64,000 nt of DNA from positions 1-64,000 of the forward strand of contig JAFMAU010000003.1 in the NCBI GenBank assembly GCA_029784825.1, read 5' to 3'. Shown here piece by piece: positions 7,443 through 16,460 of the stretch. A model generated the notes under the pieces. That model was not told the origin of the DNA, ran no database searches, and was given only the letters and a program-made list of their open reading frames with translations. Both the position numbers and the translations under genes were made by a program. This DNA comes from Nitrososphaerota archaeon. GTDB taxonomy: Archaea > Thermoproteota > Nitrososphaeria > Nitrososphaerales > UBA183. Numbering within the stretch: the stretch's first letter is position 1; each line of letters opens with the position of its first letter.

Positions 7443-8183
7443 ATGGTAAAGCCACTCGTTCCAATTTCGTTCGACAGCTTCAACTTCTCTGTTGAAGAAA
7501 TCGAAGGGTATCTGGGAGGAATCCCGGACGACCCAGCATTCCAGAAGCCGATTGAGCCCAGGACCTACACGCTGAAGAACGGGGAGACCCTTGTAATCAG
7601 GGCAGCCGAGAGGAAGGAGGCGCCCGCGATCCTGAAGTCGCTGAAGCCGCTGATCGATTCCAAGTATGACAAGGACTTCTACCACCTCGTGGGGACGAGG
7701 ACCTACGCAGAGATTCTCGCATGGCAGCAGAACAGGCTGAAGGACACCTACGTCATAGTCGCCACCAAGAAGGGCGGCGAACTGGTCGGGCTGGTCGACC
7801 ACAGGTACTGGGACAAGTCCGTGGCCGTGAGCCTCCACACCCTCGTCCTCAAGCGGGCAGAGCGCGTGGGCGTCGTTCTCTATCTGTCGAAGATAGAGCA
7901 TGCCTTCGACGTCGTGGGCGTGAACGAGTGGTGGGCGACCTTTGAGAGCCCGTTCGGCTTCAGGCTGGGCTTCAGGTTCAACCACGTCACGAAGCCCTGG
8001 CCCGAGATGCAGCACGAGCTGGGAGGCGCGCGGATCTTCTACATCAACAGGCAGCAGTGGGAGCAGTACGTGAAGCCGTTCGCGAAGGAGAGGAACTGGC
8101 TGGGCGAGAGGCCCGTCGACAAGAAGACCGTGGAAGCGACCAAGCCTCTCAAGCCGACATCCGAACTCCAAGTCGAATTCTAG
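7443..8183 (+). CDS. GNAT-like protein of unknown function, paralogue of 28316-29044
   Basis: A 246-residue soluble protein. The central part (about 45-165) looks like a GNAT acyltransferase core: LVIRAAERKEAPAIL matches the beta1-alpha1 start, ELVGLVDHRYWD the beta4 strand, and TLVLKRAERVGVVLYLSKIE the motif-A region that binds CoA pyrophosphate, though the canonical Q/RxxGxG/A is imperfect. A conserved C-terminal block (PWPEMQHELGGARIFYINRQQW) is shared with the paralogue and is not part of ordinary GNATs. ATG 7443 lies 26 nt after the TATA box TGTAAATAG, so the mRNA is leaderless. Its place between crotonases and the methylmalonyl-CoA genes suggests an acyl-CoA-related role. The substrate is unknown. 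Confidence 0.65.
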   Translation: MVKPLVPISFDSFNFSVEEIEGYLGGIPDDPAFQKPIEPRTYTLKNGETLVIRAAERKEAPAILKSLKPLIDSKYDKDFYHLVGTRTYAEILAWQQNRLKDTYVIVATKKGGELVGLVDHRYWDKSVAVSLHTLVLKRAERVGVVLYLSKIEHAFDVVGVNEWWATFESPFGFRLGFRFNHVTKPWPEMQHELGGARIFYINRQQWEQYVKPFAKERNWLGERPVDKKTVEATKPLKPTSELQVEF

Positions 8184-8224
8184 CCGCTCCCCGCCGTCGC
8201 GGCACTCTGGGATTGCCCTGGCTG

Positions 8225-8629
8225 CTAGTGGGAGTGCTGGGTCAGCTCCACTAGCACCCTGCCGGTGTCCTTCGGGAGGACGAAGTTCACCAGCGAGCCG
8301 AACTTCCCTTCTGCGGGCTTGTCGTAGACGAAGTGGAACCCCTTCGCCCTGTACTCTTTCATGCTGGCCTCTATGTCGTCGACGGCGAAGGCAATGTGAT
8401 GGAGCCCCTCGCCCCTGTCATTGAGGAACTTGGCGACGTTGCTGTCGGGGCTGGTGGGCTCCATCAGCTCCAGATAGATGTCGCCCATGGGGACCAGCGC
8501 CATCTTCACCTTCTGGGACGCGACCTCGGTCCTCCTCTCCTGGAAGTCCATCATCTTCCCGTATGTTGCGACTGCGGCGTCGAGCGACTTCACCGCGATT
8601 CCGACGTGGTCGAGCTTCATCACAGACAC
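8225..8629 (-). CDS. mce: Methylmalonyl-CoA epimerase
   Basis: A 134-residue protein of the vicinal-oxygen-chelate (glyoxalase) fold. Two beta-alpha-beta-beta-beta modules are visible: LDHVGIAVKSLDAA with the first metal His, DIYLELMEP with a Glu ligand, EGLHHIAFAVDDI with the second His, and RVLVELTQ with the last Glu. The enzyme interconverts (S)- and (R)-methylmalonyl-CoA between propionyl-CoA carboxylase and the mutase. The start is GTG at 8629, directly abutting the TAG stop of the mutase gene (8630-8632), so the two are translated from one mRNA. All metal ligands are present. Confidence 0.92.
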   Translation of the reverse strand: MSVMKLDHVGIAVKSLDAAVATYGKMMDFQERRTEVASQKVKMALVPMGDIYLELMEPTSPDSNVAKFLNDRGEGLHHIAFAVDDIEASMKEYRAKGFHFVYDKPAEGKFGSLVNFVLPKDTGRVLVELTQHSH

Positions 8630-10192
8630 CTAGACCGGGGAGCTCGGCTTGTATTCGCCGAACACCTCCCTGAGCACGTTGCTGATCTCTCCGACGGTGC
8701 ATCCCGCCCCCACGGCGCTCGCGATTTCAGGCATGAGATTGCGCGCCGAAACGGCCGCGCTCTTCACCCTTTCCAGCCGTCCTGCGACCGCCGAACCCTT
8801 TCGCCGTTTCTTCATCCTCCTCAACTGGGAAACCCTGGTCCTTTGAATGCCCGAAGGAAGAGTGAGGACCTTGTAGCCGTAGCGCTTCTCGGGCCGGAAT
8901 TTGTTCACCCCGACGATGACCCGTCGGCCGGCCTCGATTTCCAGTTGCTTCTCGTAGGCGGAGCGGAGAATCTCACGTTTGACGTAACCGCTTTCGATGG
9001 TCTTCAGCATGCCTCCCATCTTCTCCACTTTCTGGATCTCTTCCATCGCAAGATTCTCGAGCTTGGACGTGAGGTGCTCGACGTAGTAGGAGCCCCCCAA
9101 CGGGTCTGCCGTGACCGATATCCCTGACTCATTCGCTATAATCTGCTGGGTCCTCAGGGCCACTCTCACCGCGTCCTCCGATGGGAGTCCCAGCGCCTCG
9201 TCCCTGGAATTGGTGTGAAGGGACTGAGTCCCTCCCAGCGTCGCGGCGAGAGCCTGAAGTGTGACCCTCACGACGTTGTTCTCCGGGTCCTGGGCCGTCA
9301 GCGTTTCGCCTGCGGTCTGCGTGTGGAACCTCATCTTCATCGACTCCTCGCTCCTGGCGCCGAACCTCTCCTTCATCAGGCGCGCCCATATCCTTCTTGC
9401 GGCCCTGAATTTCGCCACCTCTTCGAGAAAGTCGTTGTTGCTGGCGAAGAAGAAGGAGAGGTGAGGAGCAAAATCGTCTATGGCGAGTCCTCTCTCCCTC
9501 GCGGCTTCGACATAGGCCACTGCGTCCGCGAAGGTGAATGCGAGCTCCTGGACCGCGGTGGCACCGGCCTCCCTGATGTGGTAGCCGCTGATGCTGATGG
9601 GATGCCACTTCGGATACCGCTGAATCGAATATTCGATGAGGTCTATTGAGAGGCGCATCGATTGCGCGGGCGGATAGATGAAGGTGTTCCTCGCAAGGTA
9701 CTCCTTCAGGATGTCGTTCTGGACCGTCCCCCTCACCTCATCGGCCTTCGCCCCCTGTTCCTCGGCAACGGCAGTGTACATCGAGAAGAGGATCGGAGCG
9801 GTCGCGTTTATCGTCATGGACGTGCTCACCTGCTTCAGGTTGATCCCCCTGAAGATCTCCTCCATGTCGTCAAGAATGCTGACGGCCACGCCTACCTTGC
9901 CGATTTCGCCGAACGAGCGGGGATTGTCCGAGTCCAGACCAAGCTGGGTCGGCAGGTCGAAGGCGATGCTGAGCCCGGTCTCGCCATGAGAAAGAAGATA
10001 CTTCAGCCGCTTGTTGGTCTCCTTTGCAGTGCCGAAGCCCATGTACTGTCGCATGGTCCAAAGGCGGTTCCGGTACATCGTCGGGTAGATTCCCCGGGTG
10101 TATGGATACTCGCCAGGCCTGTCGGAAGAGCGGGGCGAGTCGTCGGCTGCGAAGTAGGGCTTCTCTTCCTGCTGGGGTGCGCTCTCGGTCAT
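8630..10192 (-). CDS. mcmA: Methylmalonyl-CoA mutase, large (catalytic) subunit
   Basis: A 520-residue TIM-barrel chain of the cobalamin-dependent mutase that converts (R)-methylmalonyl-CoA to succinyl-CoA. Family signatures are YTRGIYPTMYRNRLWTMRQY near the N-terminus, SISGYHIREAGATA in the middle, and MRFHTQTAGETLTAQDP near residue 300. As in other archaea the chain ends without the DxHxxG cobalamin-binding domain, which should be a separate small subunit; that gene is not in this window. ATG 10192 has a purine-rich leader (GGAGGCGGGAG) and a TATA-like GGCTAAAGTG about 37 nt upstream. It is followed at once by the epimerase and preceded by the carboxylase operon on the same strand. Confidence 0.94.
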   Translation of the reverse strand: MTESAPQQEEKPYFAADDSPRSSDRPGEYPYTRGIYPTMYRNRLWTMRQYMGFGTAKETNKRLKYLLSHGETGLSIAFDLPTQLGLDSDNPRSFGEIGKVGVAVSILDDMEEIFRGINLKQVSTSMTINATAPILFSMYTAVAEEQGAKADEVRGTVQNDILKEYLARNTFIYPPAQSMRLSIDLIEYSIQRYPKWHPISISGYHIREAGATAVQELAFTFADAVAYVEAARERGLAIDDFAPHLSFFFASNNDFLEEVAKFRAARRIWARLMKERFGARSEESMKMRFHTQTAGETLTAQDPENNVVRVTLQALAATLGGTQSLHTNSRDEALGLPSEDAVRVALRTQQIIANESGISVTADPLGGSYYVEHLTSKLENLAMEEIQKVEKMGGMLKTIESGYVKREILRSAYEKQLEIEAGRRVIVGVNKFRPEKRYGYKVLTLPSGIQRTRVSQLRRMKKRRKGSAVAGRLERVKSAAVSARNLMPEIASAVGAGCTVGEISNVLREVFGEYKPSSPV

Positions 10193-10299
10193 GCTCCCGC
10201 CTCCGAGGTTGCCACACGGTCATTCACTTTAGCCTATCGGCGTGATTCGGGGACGGAACGGGGACGGCGGTCGCAGACGCCCCCGTGCGAGTGAACGGC

Positions 10300-10812
10300 T
10301 CAGGCGAATCGCATTATCAGCTGGCCCTTGTTGACGCCGTCGCCTTCTTTCACTAGGACTTCTTTGACCACGTGTTTGCCGTCGGCACGAAGGACCGATT
10401 CCATCTTCATGGCCTCCAGGACCACAAGGGACTGACCGGAATCCACCGAATCTCCCGCCCTCACATCGACAGAGATGACCTTCCCGAACAGAGGCGATAC
10501 CAGCGCGTTCGACTCTGCGACCGCAGGGGCGGGCCCAGCCGGGCTCGAAGAACTTGCCAGAAGCCGCGCCTGCGCGCGCCCGAGCGAGATGGACCTTCCT
10601 CCGACCGTAAGCCTGAGCATGGTCTCGGTTTCCTCGTCGAGCGTCACCCTCAGTTCCTTGCCGTCGACGCTCGCCGCTATTGCGTCGCCAGACTCTGGCC
10701 TTGCGAGATGCACGGTGAACTTCTTCCCATCGAAGGCCACTCCCACGTCCTCTCCCATCGGGGTCACTTCGACGTCGAGCCTTCGTCCGGCGTTGTAGAG
10801 CTCAAACTTCAT
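10300..10812 (-). CDS. Biotin carboxyl carrier protein (BCCP) of acyl-CoA carboxylase
   Basis: A 170-residue protein. The biotin attachment motif EAMKMES lies near the C-terminus, with the biotinylated Lys at about residue 136 in a barrel-sandwich domain (about 100-170). The N-terminal 80 residues are a separate beta-rich region seen in archaeal and actinobacterial carriers, followed by an Ala/Ser/Pro-rich linker. I chose ATG 10812, which overlaps the carboxylase stop by 11 nt; the longer frame upstream is just antisense-like read-through of the carboxylase gene. It carries the carboxyl group between the biotin carboxylase and carboxyltransferase subunits encoded just upstream. Confidence 0.92.
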   Translation of the reverse strand: MKFELYNAGRRLDVEVTPMGEDVGVAFDGKKFTVHLARPESGDAIAASVDGKELRVTLDEETETMLRLTVGGRSISLGRAQARLLASSSSPAGPAPAVAESNALVSPLFGKVISVDVRAGDSVDSGQSLVVLEAMKMESVLRADGKHVVKEVLVKEGDGVNKGQLIMRFA

Positions 10813-12328
10813 CGAAGTACCTCGCCTCCCCGTACCCGGGCTGATTGCTCCACCACGAACTGCCTCCTTGGTTCTGTTCGATCGCCACTGCCTTGTGCAC
10901 GCCCTTGGCCAGTATCGCCGCGCCGACGGCGACGCCAAGCTCGTCCAGGCGTTGCCTCTCCTGCTCGGCCCTCTTGGTCATCTCATCCACGATGCCTGTC
11001 CTCTCGATGAAGTCGGTGCTGAAGTCCCACTTCTTGAACGGCTCGGACTGTAGCAAGGCCGTATGGAACGGGATGGTCGTCTGGATTCCGCCGATGGAGA
11101 ATTCTGAGAGCGCAGCCAGCATCCTCTGCCGCGAGTCCTCCAGGTCTGCGCCGCGCACGATTATCTTGGCCACGAGCGAATCGTAGAACGTGGGGATGGA
11201 GTAGCCCTCGTAGAGGGCGGTGTCGACCCTTACTCCAGGACCTCCTGGAAGCCGGATGCGCCCGACCGTTCCGGCGGCCGGCGCGAACCCTGCCATCGGG
11301 TCCTCCGCGTTGATCCGGCACTCCATCGCCGCCCCGCTCCTCGTTATCTCCCCCTGCGAGAGCGGAAGGTTCCCGGTCGACGCCACCATCAGTTGCTGCT
11401 TGAGAAGGTCGACCCCTGTGACTGCTTCAGTGACCGGATGCTCGACCTGAAGCCTCGAGTTGACCTCCATGAAGTAGAAGTTGCGGTCCCTGTCCATGAG
11501 GAACTCCATGGTCCCTGCGTTCTCGTACTGCACCGCCTTGGCAACCCTGACCGCGTAGCCGCCGACCTTTCTCCTGATCTCCTCTGTGATTGCGGGGCAG
11601 GGCGTGAGCTCAACCAGCTTCTGGTGCCGCCTCTGGATGCTGCACTCTCTTTCGCCGAGCCAGACGGCGTTGCCCTTCCTGTCGGAGAGGACTTGGATCT
11701 CGACGTGGCGCGCAGGAGCGATCAACTTCTCCACGTACATGCCGGCCCGGCCGAAGGCGCCCTTCGCTTCATTGGCCGCCCGCGTGAATCCCTGATTGAA
11801 CTCGGCCTCGCTGCCGACCTCCCTGATTCCGCGGCCGCCCCCTCCGAAGGCAGACTTGAGGAGGACCGGGTAGCCGAGGGAGTCGGCGATGCTCTTTGCC
11901 TCTTCGACGTCCTCGATGATCCGCTCCGTCCCGGGTATGACCGGCACGTCCTGCGACTTTGCGAGCCGTTTGGATTCGGTCTTGTTCCCAGTGGTGAGCA
12001 GCGTCTTTGCTGAGGGGCCGATGAACTTGATGCCCTCCTTCTCGCAGGCCCCGGAGAAGTTCGAGTTCTCGGCGAGGAATCCGTAGCCCGGATGAATCCC
12101 TTCCGCTCCGGTCTTCTTCGCGATCGAGATTATCGACTCGATGTTGAGGTAGCTGTCCGCCGGTGCGGGCCCGCCCACGCGGTGGGCTTCGTCCGCAATG
12201 CTCACGTGGAGAGCTTGGCCGTCAGCGTCCGAGTAGATTGCCACGGTCTTTATGCCCATAAGCCTGCAGGCTCGGACTACACGTACCGCGATTTCCCCCC
12301 TGTTCGCTATCAGGACTTTCTTGAACAT
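10802..12328 (-). CDS. pccA: Biotin carboxylase subunit of acetyl/propionyl-CoA carboxylase
   Basis: A 508-residue protein of ATP-grasp architecture: N-terminal VLIANRGEIAVRVVRACR, the glycine-rich ATP loop FGGGGRGIREV (about residue 165), and FMEVNSRLQVEHPVTE (about 290), which holds metal and bicarbonate ligands, then a C-terminal biotin-carboxylase domain. It carboxylates the biotin of the carrier protein with ATP and bicarbonate. The gene lies 12 nt downstream of the carboxyltransferase gene and overlaps the BCCP gene, so it is the middle gene of a three-gene operon. In related archaea such an enzyme works with acetyl-CoA and propionyl-CoA, in carbon fixation or in propionate oxidation; the sequence does not decide between these. 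A C-terminal tail of about 60 residues is poorly conserved. Confidence 0.94.
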   Translation of the reverse strand: MFKKVLIANRGEIAVRVVRACRLMGIKTVAIYSDADGQALHVSIADEAHRVGGPAPADSYLNIESIISIAKKTGAEGIHPGYGFLAENSNFSGACEKEGIKFIGPSAKTLLTTGNKTESKRLAKSQDVPVIPGTERIIEDVEEAKSIADSLGYPVLLKSAFGGGGRGIREVGSEAEFNQGFTRAANEAKGAFGRAGMYVEKLIAPARHVEIQVLSDRKGNAVWLGERECSIQRRHQKLVELTPCPAITEEIRRKVGGYAVRVAKAVQYENAGTMEFLMDRDRNFYFMEVNSRLQVEHPVTEAVTGVDLLKQQLMVASTGNLPLSQGEITRSGAAMECRINAEDPMAGFAPAAGTVGRIRLPGGPGVRVDTALYEGYSIPTFYDSLVAKIIVRGADLEDSRQRMLAALSEFSIGGIQTTIPFHTALLQSEPFKKWDFSTDFIERTGIVDEMTKRAEQERQRLDELGVAVGAAILAKGVHKAVAIEQNQGGSSWWSNQPGYGEARYFDEV

Positions 12329-12340
12329 CGACGAAGACTT

Positions 12341-13882
12341 CTAGAGCTGGATGTTGCCGTGCTTCCTCGGTGGCCTGAATTCCCGCTTGGTCCTCAGCGT
12401 CCAGAGGGCGGAGATGACCTTGGATCTGGTTTCGGCCGGGTCGATCACCTCGTCAATTATCCCAAGGGCCGCCGCGGCATAGGGGTTCGCGAACTTCTCC
12501 CTGTAATCCGCTGCCAGCTTGGCTGCCGTAGCCTTCTTGTCGGCCGCCTCTGCGATCTCCTTCCGGAAGATTATCCTGATTGCCTCCTCTGGACCCATGA
12601 CCGCGATCTCCGCGCTGGGCCAGGCGTAGTTCATGTCGGCCTTGCTGAATTTCGAGCCCATGGCGCAGTAGCCTCCGCCGTAGGCCTTCCTGGTGATCAC
12701 TGTGATTTTGGGAACGGTCGCTTCGCAGTAGGCGTAGAGCAGCTTGGAGCCGTTCTTGATTATGCCCTTGTACTCCTCCTCGGTTCCCGGCATGTATCCC
12801 GGAACGTCGACGAACGTGATCACTGGTATGTTGAAGGAGTCGCAGAACCTGATGAAGCGGGCGGCCTTGTCGGAACTGTTCGAGTCCAGGACCCCGCCCA
12901 GGACCAGCGGCTGATTTCCGACCACGCCGACGCTGCCTCCGTCGAGCCTGGCGAAACCCACGGTGACCGTCGGGGCGAACCCCGCGTGGACCTCGAGATA
13001 GTCGCCGTTGTCCACGACGCTCCTGACGACCTCTTTCATGTCGTAGGGCTTCTTCGGGTCGGAGGGGATGACCTCCCTCAGCCTCTCGTCGCGCCGTTCG
13101 GGAGAGTCTCCCGTCTTGATCCGAGGCGGCGGCTCAGAGTTGTTCTCGGGCAGGAAGCTGAGCAGCCTCCGGATCAGGGTGAATGCGTCCTGTTCGTTCT
13201 CGGTGACGAAGTGGGCGACCCCGCTCTTCTCGGCGTGGACCTGCGCTCCCCCCAGTTCCTCGAATGAAACTTCCTGGCCCAGGGCTTCCTTGACCACGTC
13301 GGGCCCTGTCACGAACATGTGACTGGTCTTGTTGACCATCAGGATGAAGTCGCCGATGGCCGGGGCGTAGACCGCGCCGCCCGCGCAGGGACCGATGATG
13401 GCGCTGACTTGGGGGACCACCCCGGACGAGATGGTGGTCCTGTAGAACACCTCGCTGTAGCCCGCGAGGCTGAGCACGCCTTCCTGTATCCTGGCGCCGC
13501 CCGAGTCGTTTATGCCGATCATGGGCGCCCCGTTCTTCAGCGCCATGTCCATGACCTTGTTGATCTTCCTTCCGAACGCCTCGCTGAGAGAGCCTCCGAA
13601 GACTGTGAAGTCGTGGGCGAAGAGGTAGACGAGCCTGCCGTTCACCTTCCCGTACCCTGTCACCACTCCGTCGCCGAGAGGATGGTTCTTGTCCATGCCG
13701 AAGTCCGTCGCCCTGTGCATCACGAACTTGTCCAGCTCGTGGAAGGAACCCGGGTCGAGCAGGTAGCCGATCCGCTCCCTGGCCGTCAGCTTCCCCTTCT
13801 GGTGCTGCGCGTCGATCCTCTGTTGTCCGCCCGCGGCCTCTGCGGATTTGTTCAGTTCGTTGAGCTTGTCAAGACCGGTCAA
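12341..13882 (-). CDS. pccB: Carboxyltransferase subunit of acetyl/propionyl-CoA carboxylase
   Basis: A 513-residue protein with two crotonase-like halves. Motifs are KLTARERIGYLLDPGSF at the N-terminus, GGARIQEGVLSLAGY (acyl-CoA oxyanion site) near residue 125, and the biotin-site region PGYMPGTEEEYKGII with ITRKAYGGGYCAMGSK near residues 365-410. It moves the carboxyl group from biotin to acyl-CoA. It is the first gene of the operon (then biotin carboxylase and BCCP), followed on the same strand by mutase and epimerase, which gives a complete propionyl-CoA to succinyl-CoA route apart from the cobalamin subunit. TTG 13882 lies about 35 nt from the TATA box at 13914-13921, which carries the shared GAGAAACGT element upstream. 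Confidence 0.95.
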   Translation of the reverse strand: MTGLDKLNELNKSAEAAGGQQRIDAQHQKGKLTARERIGYLLDPGSFHELDKFVMHRATDFGMDKNHPLGDGVVTGYGKVNGRLVYLFAHDFTVFGGSLSEAFGRKINKVMDMALKNGAPMIGINDSGGARIQEGVLSLAGYSEVFYRTTISSGVVPQVSAIIGPCAGGAVYAPAIGDFILMVNKTSHMFVTGPDVVKEALGQEVSFEELGGAQVHAEKSGVAHFVTENEQDAFTLIRRLLSFLPENNSEPPPRIKTGDSPERRDERLREVIPSDPKKPYDMKEVVRSVVDNGDYLEVHAGFAPTVTVGFARLDGGSVGVVGNQPLVLGGVLDSNSSDKAARFIRFCDSFNIPVITFVDVPGYMPGTEEEYKGIIKNGSKLLYAYCEATVPKITVITRKAYGGGYCAMGSKFSKADMNYAWPSAEIAVMGPEEAIRIIFRKEIAEAADKKATAAKLAADYREKFANPYAAAALGIIDEVIDPAETRSKVISALWTLRTKREFRPPRKHGNIQL

Positions 13883-13913
13883 AACTACGTCAGAGATGCG
13901 CCGAGAATCATTT

Positions 13914-13938
13914 CTTATAAGGAATAACCACGTTTCTC
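13914..13938 (-). promoter_or_regulatory. Promoter of the carboxylase operon with GAGAAACGT element
   Basis: Read on the minus strand: GAGAAACGT (13938-13930), 8 nt, then the TATA box CTTATAAG (13921-13914). Just upstream, 13931-13951 also holds an imperfect inverted repeat (CGTTTCTC and GAGAAAACG). Confidence 0.6.
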
Positions 13939-14063
13939 GTCAGAGAAAACGACGGCGCGACACCTGACGAATTAGGGCCTCCGCGTTGCTGGTCGCGCGC
14001 GCCAGTCTCAAGAGTAAGAAAGCACGACAAGGTTTTTATGATTCATGAGCATCGAATTTCTTC

Positions 14064-16460
14064 TTGACGGAAGGTAGCGTAGGCAAGCCGATTCCGGCCC
14101 AGGACGCCGTTCTCAAGGTGACGGGCACAGCACTGTACAACTTCGACTGGGAAGTCCCAGGCACTCTGCACTCAAAGCTCGCGACGAGCACGATGCCCCA
14201 CGCGAGAATCGTGAAGGTCGATACCGCGCGGGCCATGGATGTGCCGGGGGTGGTGGCTGTGCTGACGGGAAAGGACATGCCCTTCAGGGTCGGCATGTAC
14301 GCGGGCGACAGGGACCTGCTGGCTGTCGAGAAGGTGAGATGGGTCGGCCACCCGGTTGCCATGGTGGTTGCGGAGACGCTCGAGAGCGCGGAGAGGGCGT
14401 CGGAACTTGTCGACGTCGAGTATGAGGAGCTCCCCGCGGTCTTCGACCCGCTGGAGGCTCTGAAGCCCGACGCGCCCCTGCTCCACGAGCGGATGGAGGA
14501 GTACAAGCACGCGCCCGTCTTCAAGCCCATCCCTGGGACCAATATTGCGAACAAGTTCACGCTTGTCCACGGCGACGTGGAGAAGGGCTTCGAGCAGGCG
14601 GAGGTCATCATCGAGGACGAGTTCAAGGTATCCCACGTCAGCCACGCGTACATGGAGACGCAGAACGTGGTCGCCCAGTGGAAGCTGGACGACAGCATCG
14701 AGGTGTCGACTAGCTGCCAGTCGCCCTTCATAGCGAGGCAGATACTCGCAGAGTGCTTCCACCTGCCCTACAACAAGGTGATTGTGAAAGCGCCCTATGT
14801 CGGCGGCGGCTTCGGAGGGAAGGCCGGGCTGGGCTGGGAGGCGCTCGTGGCCATGGCCTCGAAGCTGGTCGGATACAGGCCCGTCAAACTATCCCTCTCG
14901 AGAAAGGAGAACTTCGCTTCGTCGGCTTCCAGGGAAGGGGTGGTCGCGAACGTAAGGGCGGGGTTCACGAAGGAAGGGAAGTGCACAGCCTACAAGGTGA
15001 GGTTCGTCCTGGACGCCGGGGCCTACGCAGACTACACCGTGAACGTGTCGAGGGCCATGGGCTACTCGTCCGAAGGGGTCTACGAGGTCCCCAACGTCCA
15101 CTGCGAGTCGATCGCAGTCTACACCAACAAGGCTCCGACGACCGCTCTGAGGGGCTTCGGTTACCCAGAGAGCAACTGGGTCCTGGAGCAGGTCTTCGAG
15201 AGGGCGGGGAAGAAGCTCGGCATAGACTCGACCAAGATGAGGAGGATCAACCTTCTCAGGCCCGGGGAGTCGCACACAGCGACCGGAGAGAGGCTGAAGG
15301 AAGACGCGGGCGACCCGAGGAAGGTGCTCCAGGCCGTGGCGGAGGAGATAAGGTGGGAGGAGAAGACGCCGCCTCCTTCGAGCCCGTGGAAGGTCAGGAC
15401 GCGGGGGCTCGCCCTCTGCGTGAAGGGGCCTTCGCAGCCGCCCAACGCGGCGGCATCGGCCATAGTGAGGTTCAACGAGGACTCGACCATAGACCTCCTC
15501 GTCGGGACGGGCAACTTCGGCCAGGGGACGACCACTGCGGTGTCACAGCTGGCGGCCGACCAGTTCGGTCTCCCGGTGGAGAAGGTGAGGGTGGACGGGA
15601 TCAGGGACACGGCGAAGACAGCGTACACCTGGCAGACAGTCGGCAGTAGGGGTCTGTTCTCCGACGGCACGGCGACCCTGCGCGCCTGCGAAGACGCCAA
15701 GCAGCAGATCCTCGCTCTCGCCTCGACTGTCCTGAGGCTGCCGGCGTCTGAGCTTCACATCGAAGAAGGGGAGGTCAGGGCGAAGAGCAGGCCCGACGTG
15801 GCCATGCCGCTCAAGGACCTGGTCTACGGCTACGTGTATCCCAACGGCAACGCCATAGGCGGCCCGGTCATAGGCAGAGGCGAATACGTCCCGAACCTCA
15901 ACACGTTCCTCGACCCCGACACGGGCCAGGGCGTGCCGACCATCTTCCACACCTTCGGAGGGACGGGCGTCGAAGTCGAGCTTGACTTGGTGACCGGGCA
16001 GATTGAGATCGTCAAGGCTGTGTCGGCCTTCGACGTAGGCAGGGTGATCAACCCGCTCCTGCTGAAGATGCAGCTCTCAGGCGGCTTCATCATGGGCATG
16101 AGCATCGCCCTCTTTGAGAAGATAAAGTTCGACGAGCAGGGCTGGGTGACCAACCCCAACTTCACGAGCTACTACGTCGCCAGGATGAAGGACCTGCCCA
16201 AGGAGATGGCGGTGAGGTTCGTCGAGACTCCCCAGGCTGACGGACCCATGGGCGCCAGGGGCATAGGAGAGCTCGCGATGATTTCGGTGGCGTCCGCAAT
16301 CTCGAACGCAATCTTCGACGCCACGGGCGTGAAGCTGAACGAGCTGCCCATGAGCCCCGAGACAGTGTGGTCAGAGATATCGAAGCAGAGGCCCGACCTG
16401 CTCAAGGAGGCCATGGAGAGCTACTCCAAGGTGGGCATCTCGAAGGTGGTCTCGAGATGA
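14064..16460 (+). CDS. Molybdenum hydroxylase large subunit (xanthine dehydrogenase family)
   Basis: A 798-residue molybdopterin-binding subunit. Ordered features are an N-terminal aldehyde-oxidase a/b hammerhead (GTALYNFDW to about residue 120), VGGGFGGKAGLGWEA (Mo-cofactor contact, about 250), the active-site loop ALRGFGYPE near 361, NFGQGTTTAVSQLAADQFG near 475, and MGARGIGELAM with the catalytic Glu near 735. The loop is neither the AYxCSFR of true CO dehydrogenase nor the AYRGAGR of form II, so this is more likely a xanthine/nicotinate/aldehyde-type hydroxylase. TTG 14064 lies about 28 nt after a TATA-like GTTTTTATG and the mRNA would be leaderless. It overlaps the FAD-subunit gene by 4 nt. 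The substrate is unknown; an N-heterocycle is plausible from the context. Confidence 0.88.
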   Translation: MTEGSVGKPIPAQDAVLKVTGTALYNFDWEVPGTLHSKLATSTMPHARIVKVDTARAMDVPGVVAVLTGKDMPFRVGMYAGDRDLLAVEKVRWVGHPVAMVVAETLESAERASELVDVEYEELPAVFDPLEALKPDAPLLHERMEEYKHAPVFKPIPGTNIANKFTLVHGDVEKGFEQAEVIIEDEFKVSHVSHAYMETQNVVAQWKLDDSIEVSTSCQSPFIARQILAECFHLPYNKVIVKAPYVGGGFGGKAGLGWEALVAMASKLVGYRPVKLSLSRKENFASSASREGVVANVRAGFTKEGKCTAYKVRFVLDAGAYADYTVNVSRAMGYSSEGVYEVPNVHCESIAVYTNKAPTTALRGFGYPESNWVLEQVFERAGKKLGIDSTKMRRINLLRPGESHTATGERLKEDAGDPRKVLQAVAEEIRWEEKTPPPSSPWKVRTRGLALCVKGPSQPPNAAASAIVRFNEDSTIDLLVGTGNFGQGTTTAVSQLAADQFGLPVEKVRVDGIRDTAKTAYTWQTVGSRGLFSDGTATLRACEDAKQQILALASTVLRLPASELHIEEGEVRAKSRPDVAMPLKDLVYGYVYPNGNAIGGPVIGRGEYVPNLNTFLDPDTGQGVPTIFHTFGGTGVEVELDLVTGQIEIVKAVSAFDVGRVINPLLLKMQLSGGFIMGMSIALFEKIKFDEQGWVTNPNFTSYYVARMKDLPKEMAVRFVETPQADGPMGARGIGELAMISVASAISNAIFDATGVKLNELPMSPETVWSEISKQRPDLLKEAMESYSKVGISKVVSR

